A stretch of DNA of 31,080 bases from CAZNQW01 sp964575225 (GCA_964575225.1 CAZNQW010000017.1:1-31080), one strand, 5' to 3'. Positions 19,501 to 28,024 are shown, numbered from the stretch's first letter. Program-made: numbers and translations. Notes: a model not told the origin generated them from the letters alone.

Positions 19501-22096
19501 ATGAAGAGCAAACCCTCACCTTCCTGGTCACCAACGACTACAACGCCCTCTTTACCGTCCAACCCAGCGTGGACGCGCCCACCGGTACCCTGACGTTCCA
19601 ACCGGCCCCAGATCTCTCTGGCATAGCCATCGTCACCGCCACACTGCAGGACGACGGCGGCACCGCCCATGGCGGCATCGACACCTCGGCGCCGGTCACG
19701 TTTACCATTACCGTCACTCCCGTCAACGACGCACCCGTCGCCTACGGCGATTCCTATACCGTGACCGAAGATCACACGCTCAACGTGCCTGCTCCGGGGG
19801 TATTGGCCAACGACACCGACGTGGAGAACGACAACTTGGAGGCCCACCTCGTCACCGATGTCAAGCATGGTGACCTGAGCCTGAATGCCGATGGCTCTTT
19901 CACCTACACACCCGACACCGACTACTCTGGGCAGGATATATTCGAGTACCAGGCCCGCGACGATGGCTTCCCGCCCCAATCCGACACAGCAATGGTCACC
20001 ATCACCATCACTCCCATCAACGACCCGCCCGTCGCCAGCAGCGACACACACACCGTGACCGAAGACGGCGTCCTCACCGTGGCTGCCCCAGGCGTGTTGG
20101 CCAACGACACCGACGTTGACGACGATGACGAGGCCCTGACGGCGCAGCTCGTCACCGACGTCGCCCACGGCACCCTGAACCTGAGCGCCGATGGCTCCTT
20201 CACCTACACGCCCACTGCCGACTACTTTGGGCCCGATTCTTTCGAGTACCAGACACTCGACGACGAGCTGGCGGCCTCTGTAAAGGCTCTGGTGACTCTG
20301 ACCGTCGAGCCCGTCAACGACGCGCCGAGCTTTGTCGCCGGGCCCGACATCACCGTGGACGAGGACGCCGGACCCCAGACCGTCCTCGGCTGGGCCACGG
20401 CCATCTCTGCCGGTCCGCCCAACGAAGCGGGTCAGAGCCTCACCTTCCTGGTCAGCAACGACCACAACGCCCTCTTTGCCACGCAACCCGCGGTGAGCGC
20501 CACCAGCGGCGACCTGACCTTCGAATCGGCCCTGGATCTCCATGGCCAAGCCGTCGTCACCGTCACCCTGAAGGACGATAGCGGCACGGCCCATGGCGGG
20601 ATAGATACCTCGGCGCCCCAGACCTTTACCCTCACCGTCAACCCCGTCAACGACCCACCCGTCGCCCACACCGATACCTACACCGTGACCGAAGATCACA
20701 CTCTCACGATGCCTGCTCCGGGGGTATTGGCCAACGACACCGACGTCGACGACGATGACGAGGCCCTGACGGCACAGCTCGTCACCGACGTGGCCCACGG
20801 CGACCTGAGCCTGAACCCCGCTGGCTCCTTCACCTACACGCCCACTGCCGACTACTTTGGGCTCGACTCTTTCGAGNNNNNNNNNNNNNNNNNNNNNNNN
20901 NNNNNNNNNNNNNNNNNNNNNNNNNNNNNNNNNNNNNNNNNNNNNNNNNNNNNNNNNNNNNNNNNNNNNNNNNNNNTGGCTCCTTCACCTACACGCCCAC
21001 TGCCGACTACTTTGGGCTCGACTCTTTCGAGTACCAGGCCCTCGACGACGAGCCCGCGGCCTCTGTGAAGGCCCTGGTCACTCTGACCGTCGACGCCGTC
21101 AACGACGCGCCCAGCTTGGTCGCCGGGCTCGACATCACCGTGGACGAGGACGCCGGGCCCCAGACCATCAGCGGTTGGGCCACGGCCATCTCTGCCGGCC
21201 CGTCCAACGAGGCCGGCCAGGCCCTCACCTTCCTGGTCAGCAACAACCACAACGCCCTCTTTGCCGCCCAGCCCGCGCTTAGCGTCTCCACCGGCGACCT
21301 GACCTTCGAATCGACCCAGGATGTCTCTGGCACGGCCTTCGTCACCGTCACACTGCAAGACGATGGCGGCACGGCCCGCGGCGGGATCGATACCTCCGGA
21401 CCCCAGACCTTTACCCTCACCGTCAACCCCGTCAACGACCCACCCCAGGCCGTTGGAGATACCTTCACGACCTATCGGGGCGGCACCGTCACAGAATTGG
21501 ATTCGGGCGCCACCAGCCTGATGGCCAACGACTGGGACCTGGAAGGCAATGCTTTTGAAGTATACACGATGACCGTTTCGGGGCCCGACCACGGAATGGT
21601 GGCCATCCAAGCGGACGGTACCTTCTCCTACACCCACGACGGTTCGGCGACGTCCAGTGACGGCTTTGTCTACGCCGTGTATGAACCGGGTTCGCCCGGC
21701 CTATCCACGACGGCCGCCGTGAGTATCACCATCACTCCTTTTGGCGTGAGCATCGAGGGTCCAACGTCAGGCCAGCGCGGACACAAATACACCTTTACCA
21801 CCACCGTCCTGGGCCCGGCGACCCTGCCTGTAACCTTTACCTGGGAAGCGACAGAGCAGACGACCGTGATCCAGCCAACCTATTCTGCGCTGACGCACAC
21901 GGTCAAGTACCAATGGACGGCCGATGGATGGAAGATGATCACGGTCACGGTCTCCGCTTTGGAAGGAGTCATTAGCGACACCCACCGCATCGCCATTGGC
22001 ACGGTAACGGGGTTCATGGTCGGAGAATGGCAGCCCCGCAGAGTCTATCTGCCCTTGGTCCTTCGACCCTGGCCCTGGCTTGATATGAATCAATAG
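13455..22096 (+). CDS. Giant secreted multidomain surface protein, interrupted by an assembly gap
   Basis: A signal peptide covers residues 1-38 (hydrophobic core, then SRA before ETL). DUF11-like follows (about 86-232), then 14 FG-GAP/VCBS repeats (nt 14220-16270), a beta domain, a PKD domain (YTWSFGDGS near nt 16875), a YLPFITR motif at 17043, seven TolB/PD40 repeats (17392-18363), two DUF11 domains (18364-19120), and alternating cadherin-like modules to about 21730. A PKD-like domain and the tail VYLPLVLR come last. GGAGG lies eight bases before the ATG. The frame changes across the 100-N gap only because the N run has arbitrary length. Merging the identical 55-base flanks restores one frame of 2829 codons including stop. 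The protein is probably an adhesin or surface scaffold that binds calcium. A ligand cannot be assigned. Confidence 0.85.
14220..16270 (+). repeat. Fourteen FG-GAP/VCBS repeats
   Basis: Fourteen units with a core such as WGDADGDGDLDLAVGS occur at roughly 150-base spacing (near 14230, 14365, 14530, 14690, 14840, 14998, 15143, 15293, 15445, 15593, 15735, 15880, 16027 and 16186). The DxDxDG-type loops bind calcium in integrin-type seven-bladed propellers. Fourteen units equals two propellers. Unit 4 lacks the leading WGD and unit 2 ends with ELMA, so these are the most diverged. Confidence 0.88.
17392..18363 (+). repeat. Seven TolB/PD40-like propeller repeats
   Basis: Seven units with a core of P-[SA]-[LI]-S-x-D-G-x-x-[IV]-[AT]-[FWY] can be read (for example PSLSGDGRRIAFWS, PAISADGNRVAFIS, PAISADGSRIAYVS). 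The first three are longer, with an added NxDxNxEIFV strand; the last four are short. This fits one seven-bladed beta-propeller. Confidence 0.85.
20822..20876 (+). repeat. 55-base direct repeat, left copy at the scaffold gap
   Basis: These 55 bases end at the first N and are identical to 20977-21031, which begin after the last N. The repeat lies in the SFTYTPTADYFGLDSFE part of module A3. It looks like a k-mer overlap of two contigs and not two true copies. Confidence 0.9.
20877..20976. other. Scaffold gap of 100 N
   Basis: Exactly 100 unknown bases, the usual placeholder for a gap of unestimated size. It interrupts the giant surface protein gene within a repeat module and changes the apparent frame. 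Its length should not be taken as real. Confidence 0.99.
20977..21031 (+). repeat. 55-base direct repeat, right copy at the scaffold gap
   Basis: Identical to 20822-20876. Placing the two copies on top of each other removes 155 bases, restores the reading frame, and makes module A3 exactly 297 bases, the same as A2. Confidence 0.9.
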
Positions 22097-22220
22097 AAAC
22101 AAAAACCGTCCGTTCGAAAGCGGCGACGAATTGGCAGTCGTTGAGGGCCTTTGACCCATGCTCGACTTGATCGACTATCAGTCGTGACGAAATCTCACAA
22201 AAGAAAGGAATCCTTTCCCC

Positions 22221-22643
22221 ATGAAAAAGGAAACGTTTGCTACCGATCGGGCGCCGGGCGCTGTGGGACCCTATTCCCAAGGGGTCATGGCTGGTGAATT
22301 CGTGTTCACCGCCGGACAGCTCGGCCTGGTGCCGGGCACCAAGGATTTCGCCGGCCCCGACATCGATAGCCAAACCCGGCAAGCCCTGATGAACCTCCAG
22401 GCCGTGTTGGAGGCCGGGGGGTCTTGTCTCCAACACGTCGTCAAAACTACCGTCTTTCTGGCCGACATGGGCGAGTTTGCCCGCATGAACGCGATCTATG
22501 CCGAGTTCTTTACCGAGAACCCGCCCGCCCGTTCGGCCGTCCAGGCAGCCGCCCTGCCCTTGGGCGGGCGCGTCGAGATCGAGGCCATCGCCCAGCGTTG
22601 CGAGTGTGCCGGCGACGCCGATTGCGGCTGCATCTGCGATTAA
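22221..22643 (+). CDS. ridA: RidA family enamine/imine deaminase with Cys-rich tail
   Basis: The product is 140 residues. RidA proteins hydrolyse reactive 2-aminoacrylate and related imines released by PLP enzymes, and act in the cytosol as trimers. Family features are GPYSQG (residues 16-21), FTAGQLG (29-35), the carboxylate-binding Arg in PPARSAVQ (R104, equal to Arg105 of E. coli RidA by position) and VEIEAIA (118-124). The normal family ends near here, but this protein adds a tail with five Cys in 13 residues (C127, C129, C135, C137, C139), which is unusual. AAAGGA lies 11 bases before the ATG inside a small inverted repeat (22203-22217). The 124 bases upstream, after the giant gene, hold no convincing promoter. 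Confidence 0.92.
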   Translation: MKKETFATDRAPGAVGPYSQGVMAGEFVFTAGQLGLVPGTKDFAGPDIDSQTRQALMNLQAVLEAGGSCLQHVVKTTVFLADMGEFARMNAIYAEFFTENPPARSAVQAAALPLGGRVEIEAIAQRCECAGDADCGCICD

Positions 22644-22680
22644 CGTCAGATCTCTTTCGGCGATGCCCGTCAAGAACATA

Positions 22681-22778
22681 AGGGCGACGCATTCCCTGCA
22701 CACCCTGACCAAAGCCGCGAGCCCGTCCCTGTCCGAGGGGTTGCTGCGAGCCGTTGGTTTTTGGGAATGCGTCGCCCT
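22681..22778. repeat. Long inverted repeat with perfect 16-base arms
   Basis: AGGGCGACGCATTCCC (22681-22696) and its exact reverse complement (22763-22778) enclose 66 bases. Inside, ACCAA (22708-22712) can pair with TTGGT (22754-22758). A perfect CTGCC/GGCAG hairpin (22777-22789) follows, overlapping the right arm by two bases. The element begins 38 bases after the ridA stop and fills much of the 330-base gap before the ABC exporter. It has no T run, so it is not a standard terminator. A small palindromic mobile element or structured RNA is possible. Confidence 0.8.
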
Positions 22779-22867
22779 GCCCCAGGCAGCGAGCCCCAAG
22801 CTGACTACAAATCACCACTCATCGGATAGATCCTCACGATAAACGATTGCCTTTGCCCTCATCCAAA

Positions 22868-22896
22868 TTGGCCAAAGCGACACTCTGCGGTATAAT
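22868..22896 (+). promoter_or_regulatory. Sigma70-type promoter for the ABC exporter operon
   Basis: TTGGCC (22868-22873), a 17-base spacer and a perfect TATAAT (22891-22896) lie 78 bases upstream of the proposed exporter start at 22974. An upstream in-frame ATG at 22929 would leave a shorter leader but has no ribosome binding site. Confidence 0.65.
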
Positions 22897-22973
22897 TCGT
22901 GGTCGCCTGAGCCATCTCAAAACTGAGTATGGCGCATCTACGTTCAACGAAACCGTCTGAAAGGCAGTTTTCC

Positions 22974-24836
22974 ATGTCATCGCTGGTCCGCGCGCCCGAC
23001 TATGATCTCAAAGACACAGCCACCGGCAATGCCCTCGTCGGCATCTGGCGGATGATGACCGGCTACCGCTTGACCTACTTGTGGGCCACGCTTTTCTTGG
23101 GGATCGGGGCCGTGGCGCGCACTGTCACCACACTGCTCCTGGGTTATTTCGTCGACAACATCCTGGGCGACAAGGCCCAGAGCCACCTCCTTCCCATCGT
23201 CGCCCTGGTCTTTGTCCTTCTGGCTGCGGTTCAGGGTGGATTCACTTTTCTCAGCGGCAAACTCGCAGCCCAGACGGCCGAAGGCGTCACCCTGCGGCTG
23301 CGCAACTATCTCTATGACCACATCCAGCGCCTATCCTTTTCCTACCATGACCGGATGTCGACCGGTGAGCTGATCCAACGCTCCACGTCGGACGTGGATG
23401 CCCTGCGCCGTTTTTTTGCCGATCAGGCCATCGGCGTGGGGCGCATCGTGCTGCTTTTTGTGGTCAACCTGACGGCTCTGCTTTGGCTGAACTGGCAACT
23501 GGCCCTGCTGTCGATTGTCGTGGTGCCGCTGGTGGTCCTTACCTCCATCCTGTTCTTTCGCAAGATCTCGACTGCCTACGAAGCCTTCCAGGAACAGGAC
23601 GCCGTCCTGTCCACAACTCTACAGGAGAATCTGACGGGGGTACGGGTGGTCAAGGCCTTTGCCCGGCAAGAGTACGAACGGGACAAATTCGAAAAGGACA
23701 ACATCGAAAAGTACCGCCGGGGCAAGAGGCTGAGCGTGATGCACTCGCTGTTCTGGCCCATGTCCGACATCTTGTGCGGATTTCAAATGCTGGGTGGGTT
23801 CTTTGTCGGAGCGCTCATGGCCATCGACGGCACCATCACCGTCGGCACCTACCTGGCCTATCATGGGCTGGTCATCTGGTTGATCTGGCCCATGCGCAAC
23901 CTGGGCCGACTGATCGTGCAGATGTCCACCGGCATGGTCTCCTTTGGCCGGGTGCGCACCATTATCCGCGAGGAACGGGAACCCTTGGATGAAGGGCTCA
24001 GCCCGTTGCCCGAGCGCGTCCAAGGCGAAATCGGCTTCCACAAGGTCGGCTTTGAATACGGCAAGGATTCGCCCGTATTGAACGACATCCATTTCGAGTG
24101 CCGTCCCGGCCAGATCATTGCGTTGTTGGGGGGCGCGGGCTCGGGCAAGACCACCCTGGTGAATCTGCTGCCCCGTTTCTATGAATACACCAGCGGCAGC
24201 CTGACCCTCGACGGCATCGAACTGCGCGACTATCCCCGCCACTTTTTACGCCGGCAAATCGGCATCGTCGAACAGGAGCCGTTTCTCTTTTCTCGCACCA
24301 TCCGCGAGAACATCCGCTATGGCGTTCACCGAGAGGTAACGGACGAGGAAATCACCGCTGCCGCCCAAGCAGCCGCCATCCACAAGAGCATCCTGAGCTT
24401 TCCCCAGGGCTATGACACCCTGGTCGGAGAAAAGGGCGTCACTCTGTCGGGCGGTCAGAAGCAGCGCATTGCCATCGCCCGCACCCTGCTGAAGGACCCA
24501 GCCATTTTGATCATGGACGATTCGACCTCGTCGGTCGACACCGAGACCGAGGCCGAAATCCGCTCGGCCTTGGAAAACCTGATGAAAGGGCGTTCCACCT
24601 TTATCATTGCCCATCGCATCCAAAGCGTCATGAACGCCGATCTGATCCTGGTGCTCGACGATGGACGGATTGTCCAAAAGGGCACCCACGACACTCTTCT
24701 CGAAACCGAAGGTATCTATCGCCGCATCTATGAAATGCAGGCCCGTGTTGAGGACGAACTGGAGCAAGAGATCGCCACAGCAGCCCCCGGTACCGAGCAA
24801 CTAAAGAAGGAGGCCCCCGGTGGCCGAAGAGTTTGA
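22974..24836 (+). CDS. ABC exporter half-transporter, subunit with degenerate ATP site
   Basis: The product is 620 residues: an N-terminal type IV ABC exporter membrane domain with six helices (to about residue 325), then the ATPase. Walker A is GGAGSGKTT (386-394), the Q-loop is IVEQEPFLFS, the signature is LSGGQ (491-495), Walker B is ILIMD followed by Asp 516 in place of the catalytic Glu, and the H-loop is IIAHR (H547). The Asp replacement marks the degenerate-site subunit of heterodimeric exporters such as TM287/288, LmrCD and BmrCD. AAGG before 22974 supports this start over the one at 22929. The last 17 bases overlap the partner gene. The substrate is unknown; drugs or lipids are usual for the family. 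Confidence 0.93.
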   Translation: MSSLVRAPDYDLKDTATGNALVGIWRMMTGYRLTYLWATLFLGIGAVARTVTTLLLGYFVDNILGDKAQSHLLPIVALVFVLLAAVQGGFTFLSGKLAAQTAEGVTLRLRNYLYDHIQRLSFSYHDRMSTGELIQRSTSDVDALRRFFADQAIGVGRIVLLFVVNLTALLWLNWQLALLSIVVVPLVVLTSILFFRKISTAYEAFQEQDAVLSTTLQENLTGVRVVKAFARQEYERDKFEKDNIEKYRRGKRLSVMHSLFWPMSDILCGFQMLGGFFVGALMAIDGTITVGTYLAYHGLVIWLIWPMRNLGRLIVQMSTGMVSFGRVRTIIREEREPLDEGLSPLPERVQGEIGFHKVGFEYGKDSPVLNDIHFECRPGQIIALLGGAGSGKTTLVNLLPRFYEYTSGSLTLDGIELRDYPRHFLRRQIGIVEQEPFLFSRTIRENIRYGVHREVTDEEITAAAQAAAIHKSILSFPQGYDTLVGEKGVTLSGGQKQRIAIARTLLKDPAILIMDDSTSSVDTETEAEIRSALENLMKGRSTFIIAHRIQSVMNADLILVLDDGRIVQKGTHDTLLETEGIYRRIYEMQARVEDELEQEIATAAPGTEQLKKEAPGGRRV

Positions 24837-26649
24837 GTTTGAGTTCGAAGAAGAAGAGTTCACGACCCAATTCAACGGCCGCACCCTACAGCGAATCATT
24901 GGGCTGACCCGACCCCACTGGTTGTGGGTGGTGGGGTTCATCCTCTCCATTCTCATAGTTTCGGCCATGGATTCGTATTTCACCTTCCTGAGCAAGCGGA
25001 TCATGGACGAGGGCATCATCGCCGGCGATCGCGAGATGCTGATCCGCATTACCATGACCTATGGAGCGCTGCTATTGGTGCAGGCCGTATTTGTGTTCGG
25101 CTTTATCTTTCTGTCGAGCGTCCTGGGGGAGCGCATCCGTTACGACCTGCGCAAGAACATGTTCAACCACCTGCAAGACCTCTCCTTCTCCTACTTTGAT
25201 CGGACGCCAGTGGGCTGGATCATGTCCCGCGTCAACTCGGACACCGATCGCATCGCCGAACTGGCCACCTGGGGGATGGTCGATGTCACCTGGGCCATCA
25301 TGAATGTGACGACCGCTTTTTACTTTATGATCGTCATTAACTGGAAATTGGCCCTGGCTGTTATGGTCATGGTGCCGATCCTTCTCGTTGTGGCCGCTCA
25401 GTTCAAAAAGCGGATCCTGGTCGAATACCGCAAGGTGCGCAAGATCAATTCCAAGATCACTGGCGCCTACAATGAGAACATCAACGGCGTGCGAGTGATC
25501 AAGTCCTTATGTCGAGAAGAGCAAAATCTACACGAGTTCGGCGGGCTGACCGATACCATGTACCGCGCCTCCTATCGGGCAGCCTGGATCTCGGCGCTCT
25601 TTTTGCCTGTGGTCCAGCTCATCAGCGCCTTCGCCGTCGGGGGCATTGTCTGGTTGGGTGGATTACAGGCCAACCTGGGGCTGATCACCGTGGGTGGCAT
25701 TCAGGCCTTTATATCCTACATCACGGCCATGATGTGGCCTATCCAGGACCTGGCTCGGGTCTATGCCGAGATGCAACAATCGATCGCTTCGGCAGAGCGA
25801 GCCTTTTCGCTCATGGACGCGGTACCCGACGTCACTGACCGAGAGGATGCCATCGATCCGGGCACCATCCGCGGCGATATCGAGTTCAAAGACGTTGACT
25901 TTTGGTACGATCCGAATAATCCGGTACTCACCGGGTTCAACCTCAGAGTAAAACGCGGAGAGACCATTGCCCTGGTGGGCGAAACCGGTGGCGGCAAAAC
26001 CACCATCGTCAACCTGATCTGCCGCTTTTACGAACCAAAGAAGGGCGAGATCCGCATCGGCGAGCACGACTATCGCGACCTATCCCTCCACGCCATCCAA
26101 TCACGCATCGGAGTGGTGCTCCAAACGCCCCATCTGTTTTCGGGCACCATCCGCGAGAACCTCCGCTATGGGCGGCTGGATGCCACCGACGCCGAAATCG
26201 AGCAGGCAGCCCGGGTGGCAGGAGCCCACGAATTCATTCGCAACCTGCCCCACGGCTACGAGGAACAAGTAGGTGAAGGGGGCAATCTGTTATCGGTGGG
26301 GCAAAAGCAGCTCATCAGCCTGGCCCGGGCGGTCTTGGCCGAACCCGAGCTGCTGATCATGGACGAAGCCACCAGTTCCGTCGACACTTTGACGGAGGAT
26401 CTGATCCAGCGGGGCATGCAAGCCCTGATGCAGGGGCGCACCAGCTTTGTTATCGCCCATCGCCTCTCGACCATCAAACGCGCCGATCGCATCCTGGTCA
26501 TTGAGAATGGGCGGATCGTCGAGATGGGATCGCATGCCGAGTTGTTGCGCGCCCGAGGTCAGTATTATCGGCTGTACACCCGGCAGTTCCGCTGGCAACA
26601 GGAACAGACCTACGATCCCTTCCAATCGCCCGGGTTGGCCCCGGCCTGA
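24820..26649 (+). CDS. ABC exporter half-transporter, partner subunit with consensus Walker B
   Basis: The product is 609 residues and starts at GTG with AAGGAGG seven bases upstream, inside the end of the previous gene. A very acidic N-terminus (nine Glu in residues 3-13) precedes the six-helix membrane domain. The ATPase has Walker A GETGGGKTT (387-395), Q435, the signature LSVGQ (491-495) in place of LSGGQ, Walker B LLIMDE with the catalytic Glu 516, and H547. Its altered signature would face the partner's altered Walker B, so one ATP site is degenerate and the other, built from this Walker B and the partner's LSGGQ, is complete. This complementarity shows the two genes form one heterodimer. 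The substrate is unknown. Confidence 0.93.
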   Translation: MAEEFEFEFEEEEFTTQFNGRTLQRIIGLTRPHWLWVVGFILSILIVSAMDSYFTFLSKRIMDEGIIAGDREMLIRITMTYGALLLVQAVFVFGFIFLSSVLGERIRYDLRKNMFNHLQDLSFSYFDRTPVGWIMSRVNSDTDRIAELATWGMVDVTWAIMNVTTAFYFMIVINWKLALAVMVMVPILLVVAAQFKKRILVEYRKVRKINSKITGAYNENINGVRVIKSLCREEQNLHEFGGLTDTMYRASYRAAWISALFLPVVQLISAFAVGGIVWLGGLQANLGLITVGGIQAFISYITAMMWPIQDLARVYAEMQQSIASAERAFSLMDAVPDVTDREDAIDPGTIRGDIEFKDVDFWYDPNNPVLTGFNLRVKRGETIALVGETGGGKTTIVNLICRFYEPKKGEIRIGEHDYRDLSLHAIQSRIGVVLQTPHLFSGTIRENLRYGRLDATDAEIEQAARVAGAHEFIRNLPHGYEEQVGEGGNLLSVGQKQLISLARAVLAEPELLIMDEATSSVDTLTEDLIQRGMQALMQGRTSFVIAHRLSTIKRADRILVIENGRIVEMGSHAELLRARGQYYRLYTRQFRWQQEQTYDPFQSPGLAPA

Positions 26650-26716
26650 GCGCGACATGCCACACCAGGGCGAAGGCCGTCAGCGCTTCCACTCAAGTTG
26701 TGGAGACCACCAGGTC

Positions 26717-28024
26717 ATGAGGCTTTCGAGGTTGGCGCGGGCGACTCTACTCGCCCTGTTCTTCGCCAATTTCCTGAACTTTTTCGACCGGCAGATCCTC
26801 GCTGCTTTGGCGCCATTGCTCAAGGATCATTGGCAACTCAGTGACGCTCAAGTAGGACTGCTGGCGACTGCTTTTGAACTGACCTATGCATTGGCGCCCT
26901 TGCCCCTCGCCTTTCTGGCCGATCGCGGGTTGCGCCGCAGGATCGTAGCCCTGGCCCTCCTGGTCTGGAGCAGCGCCATGGCCCTCACGGGGGCAGCTGT
27001 GTCGTACCTGATGTTGCTCGTGGGACGGGCGGGCTTAGGCTTGGGGCAGGCCGGTTATGGGCCCTCGGCCCTGGCCTGGCTGAGTGACCTCTTTCCGGCC
27101 TCCCACCGCTCGCGGGCTGTCAGTGTGCACGACCTGGCCCTCATGATCGGATCGGCCGCCGGGTTTGCCCTGGGCGGATTGCTGGGTCAGGTCTGGGGTT
27201 GGCGTCCCGTCTTCTGGCTCGCCGCCGTGCCGGGTCTGGTCCTGGCTGCCGTTCTGTGGTTCTGGCCCGAACCGCGCAAAGGGTTCAGCGACTACCTGGC
27301 CCTGGCCCCAACGTCTTTCGTGACCGATGCGGGTCCCGAACCGCCCGCCTCCTTCGCCGCCACGCTCCGCGAGCTGCTGAGCATCCCCACGCTCCGGGCG
27401 ACCTACGCTGCTGCCATCCTCATTAACCTGGCGACCTCGGGCATCATCTACTGGCTGCCCAGTTTTGCCGTGCGCGTCCACGGTCTGGCCATCGATCAAG
27501 CCGGGTTGATCATGGGCGCCATGACCGTGATTGCCGGGGGTGCGGGGGTGTTATCCGGCGGATGGATCGCCGATCACTGGTTAAAGCGCGACCCGGCCGC
27601 CCGCCTGCTGACCATCAGCTCCAGCTTTGCCCTGGGATGCCCCTTGGCCCTGGGGGCCGTTTCGGTCACCCACAGGTCCTTGTTCATCCTGTTAGCTACG
27701 GCAGCCGTCTACCTGTTCACCTTTTACTTTGCCTGCCTCGCCCCTCTAATCCATCAGGTGAGCCTGCCGACCCGGCGCGCCACAGCCATGGCATTGTATC
27801 TCCTCCTGGCCCACATCCTGGGAAACGCCGTCGCCCCAGCGCTCATCGGCTGGGTTTCGGACCAAACCGGCGATCTGCGGCTGGGTATGGCAGCAGTTCT
27901 GGTCCTGGCCTTTTTGGGTGCTATGGTCGGATTTTGGGGATCTCGCTTTGTGGCCACAGACACCCAGCGAATGGCAAAACAACTCCAAGCCTCGCCTTCC
28001 GTTCAGGTGGCCAAGGAGCGATAG
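26717..28024 (+). CDS. MFS transporter, spinster-like
   Basis: The product is 435 residues with about 12 hydrophobic helices. The N-terminus has NFFDRQILAALAPLLK (D24, R25) and the loop-2/3 motif LADRGLRRR (68-75), both typical of major facilitator superfamily proteins and close to the spinster/sugar-phosphate-type group. LSDAQVGLLATAFELTYA lies between them. The start at 26717 places the first helix directly at the N-terminus. An in-frame ATG at 26657, eight bases after the ABC gene, would add 20 polar residues and has no clear ribosome binding site; GGAG lies before 26717. It is probably co-transcribed with the exporter. It ends nine bases from the convergent small gene, with no hairpin between them. 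The substrate cannot be assigned. Confidence 0.88.
   Translation: MRLSRLARATLLALFFANFLNFFDRQILAALAPLLKDHWQLSDAQVGLLATAFELTYALAPLPLAFLADRGLRRRIVALALLVWSSAMALTGAAVSYLMLLVGRAGLGLGQAGYGPSALAWLSDLFPASHRSRAVSVHDLALMIGSAAGFALGGLLGQVWGWRPVFWLAAVPGLVLAAVLWFWPEPRKGFSDYLALAPTSFVTDAGPEPPASFAATLRELLSIPTLRATYAAAILINLATSGIIYWLPSFAVRVHGLAIDQAGLIMGAMTVIAGGAGVLSGGWIADHWLKRDPAARLLTISSSFALGCPLALGAVSVTHRSLFILLATAAVYLFTFYFACLAPLIHQVSLPTRRATAMALYLLLAHILGNAVAPALIGWVSDQTGDLRLGMAAVLVLAFLGAMVGFWGSRFVATDTQRMAKQLQASPSVQVAKER

Larger units (their letters stand above)
19725..21436 (+). repeat. Alternating A/B cadherin-like modules
   Basis: Modules are delimited by the VND or IND boundary motif. A modules contain TVTEDHTLxxPAPGVLANDTDV and SFTYTPxADY; B modules contain DITVDEDAGPQ, GWATAIS and HNALF. 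From boundary Asn codons the lengths are A1 294, A2 297, B1 333, A3 452 with the gap (297 after merging) and B2 333 bases. An earlier B0 (19398-19724, 327 bases) and a diverged A-type unit (about 19120-19397) precede them. A2-B1 and A3-B2 are close at the DNA level, indicating recent duplication of an A-B pair. Confidence 0.85.

Noticed and set aside
18300..20798. Antisense open frame of 832 codons opposite the giant surface protein gene
   Set aside because: It mirrors the sense repeats, is composed of Gly/Val/Asp/Arg-rich text with no domain, and has no ribosome binding site. It is a shadow of GC-rich repetitive coding DNA.
21065..22096. Separate gene after the scaffold gap
   Set aside because: Its apparent start is an internal Met of a repeat module. 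The frame change is due to the arbitrary 100-N gap. It is the 3' part of the giant surface protein gene.
22097..22220. Promoter for ridA from TTGACC at 22151
   Set aside because: No acceptable -10 box lies at 16-18 bases; the nearest TATCAG needs 19 bases and matches poorly.
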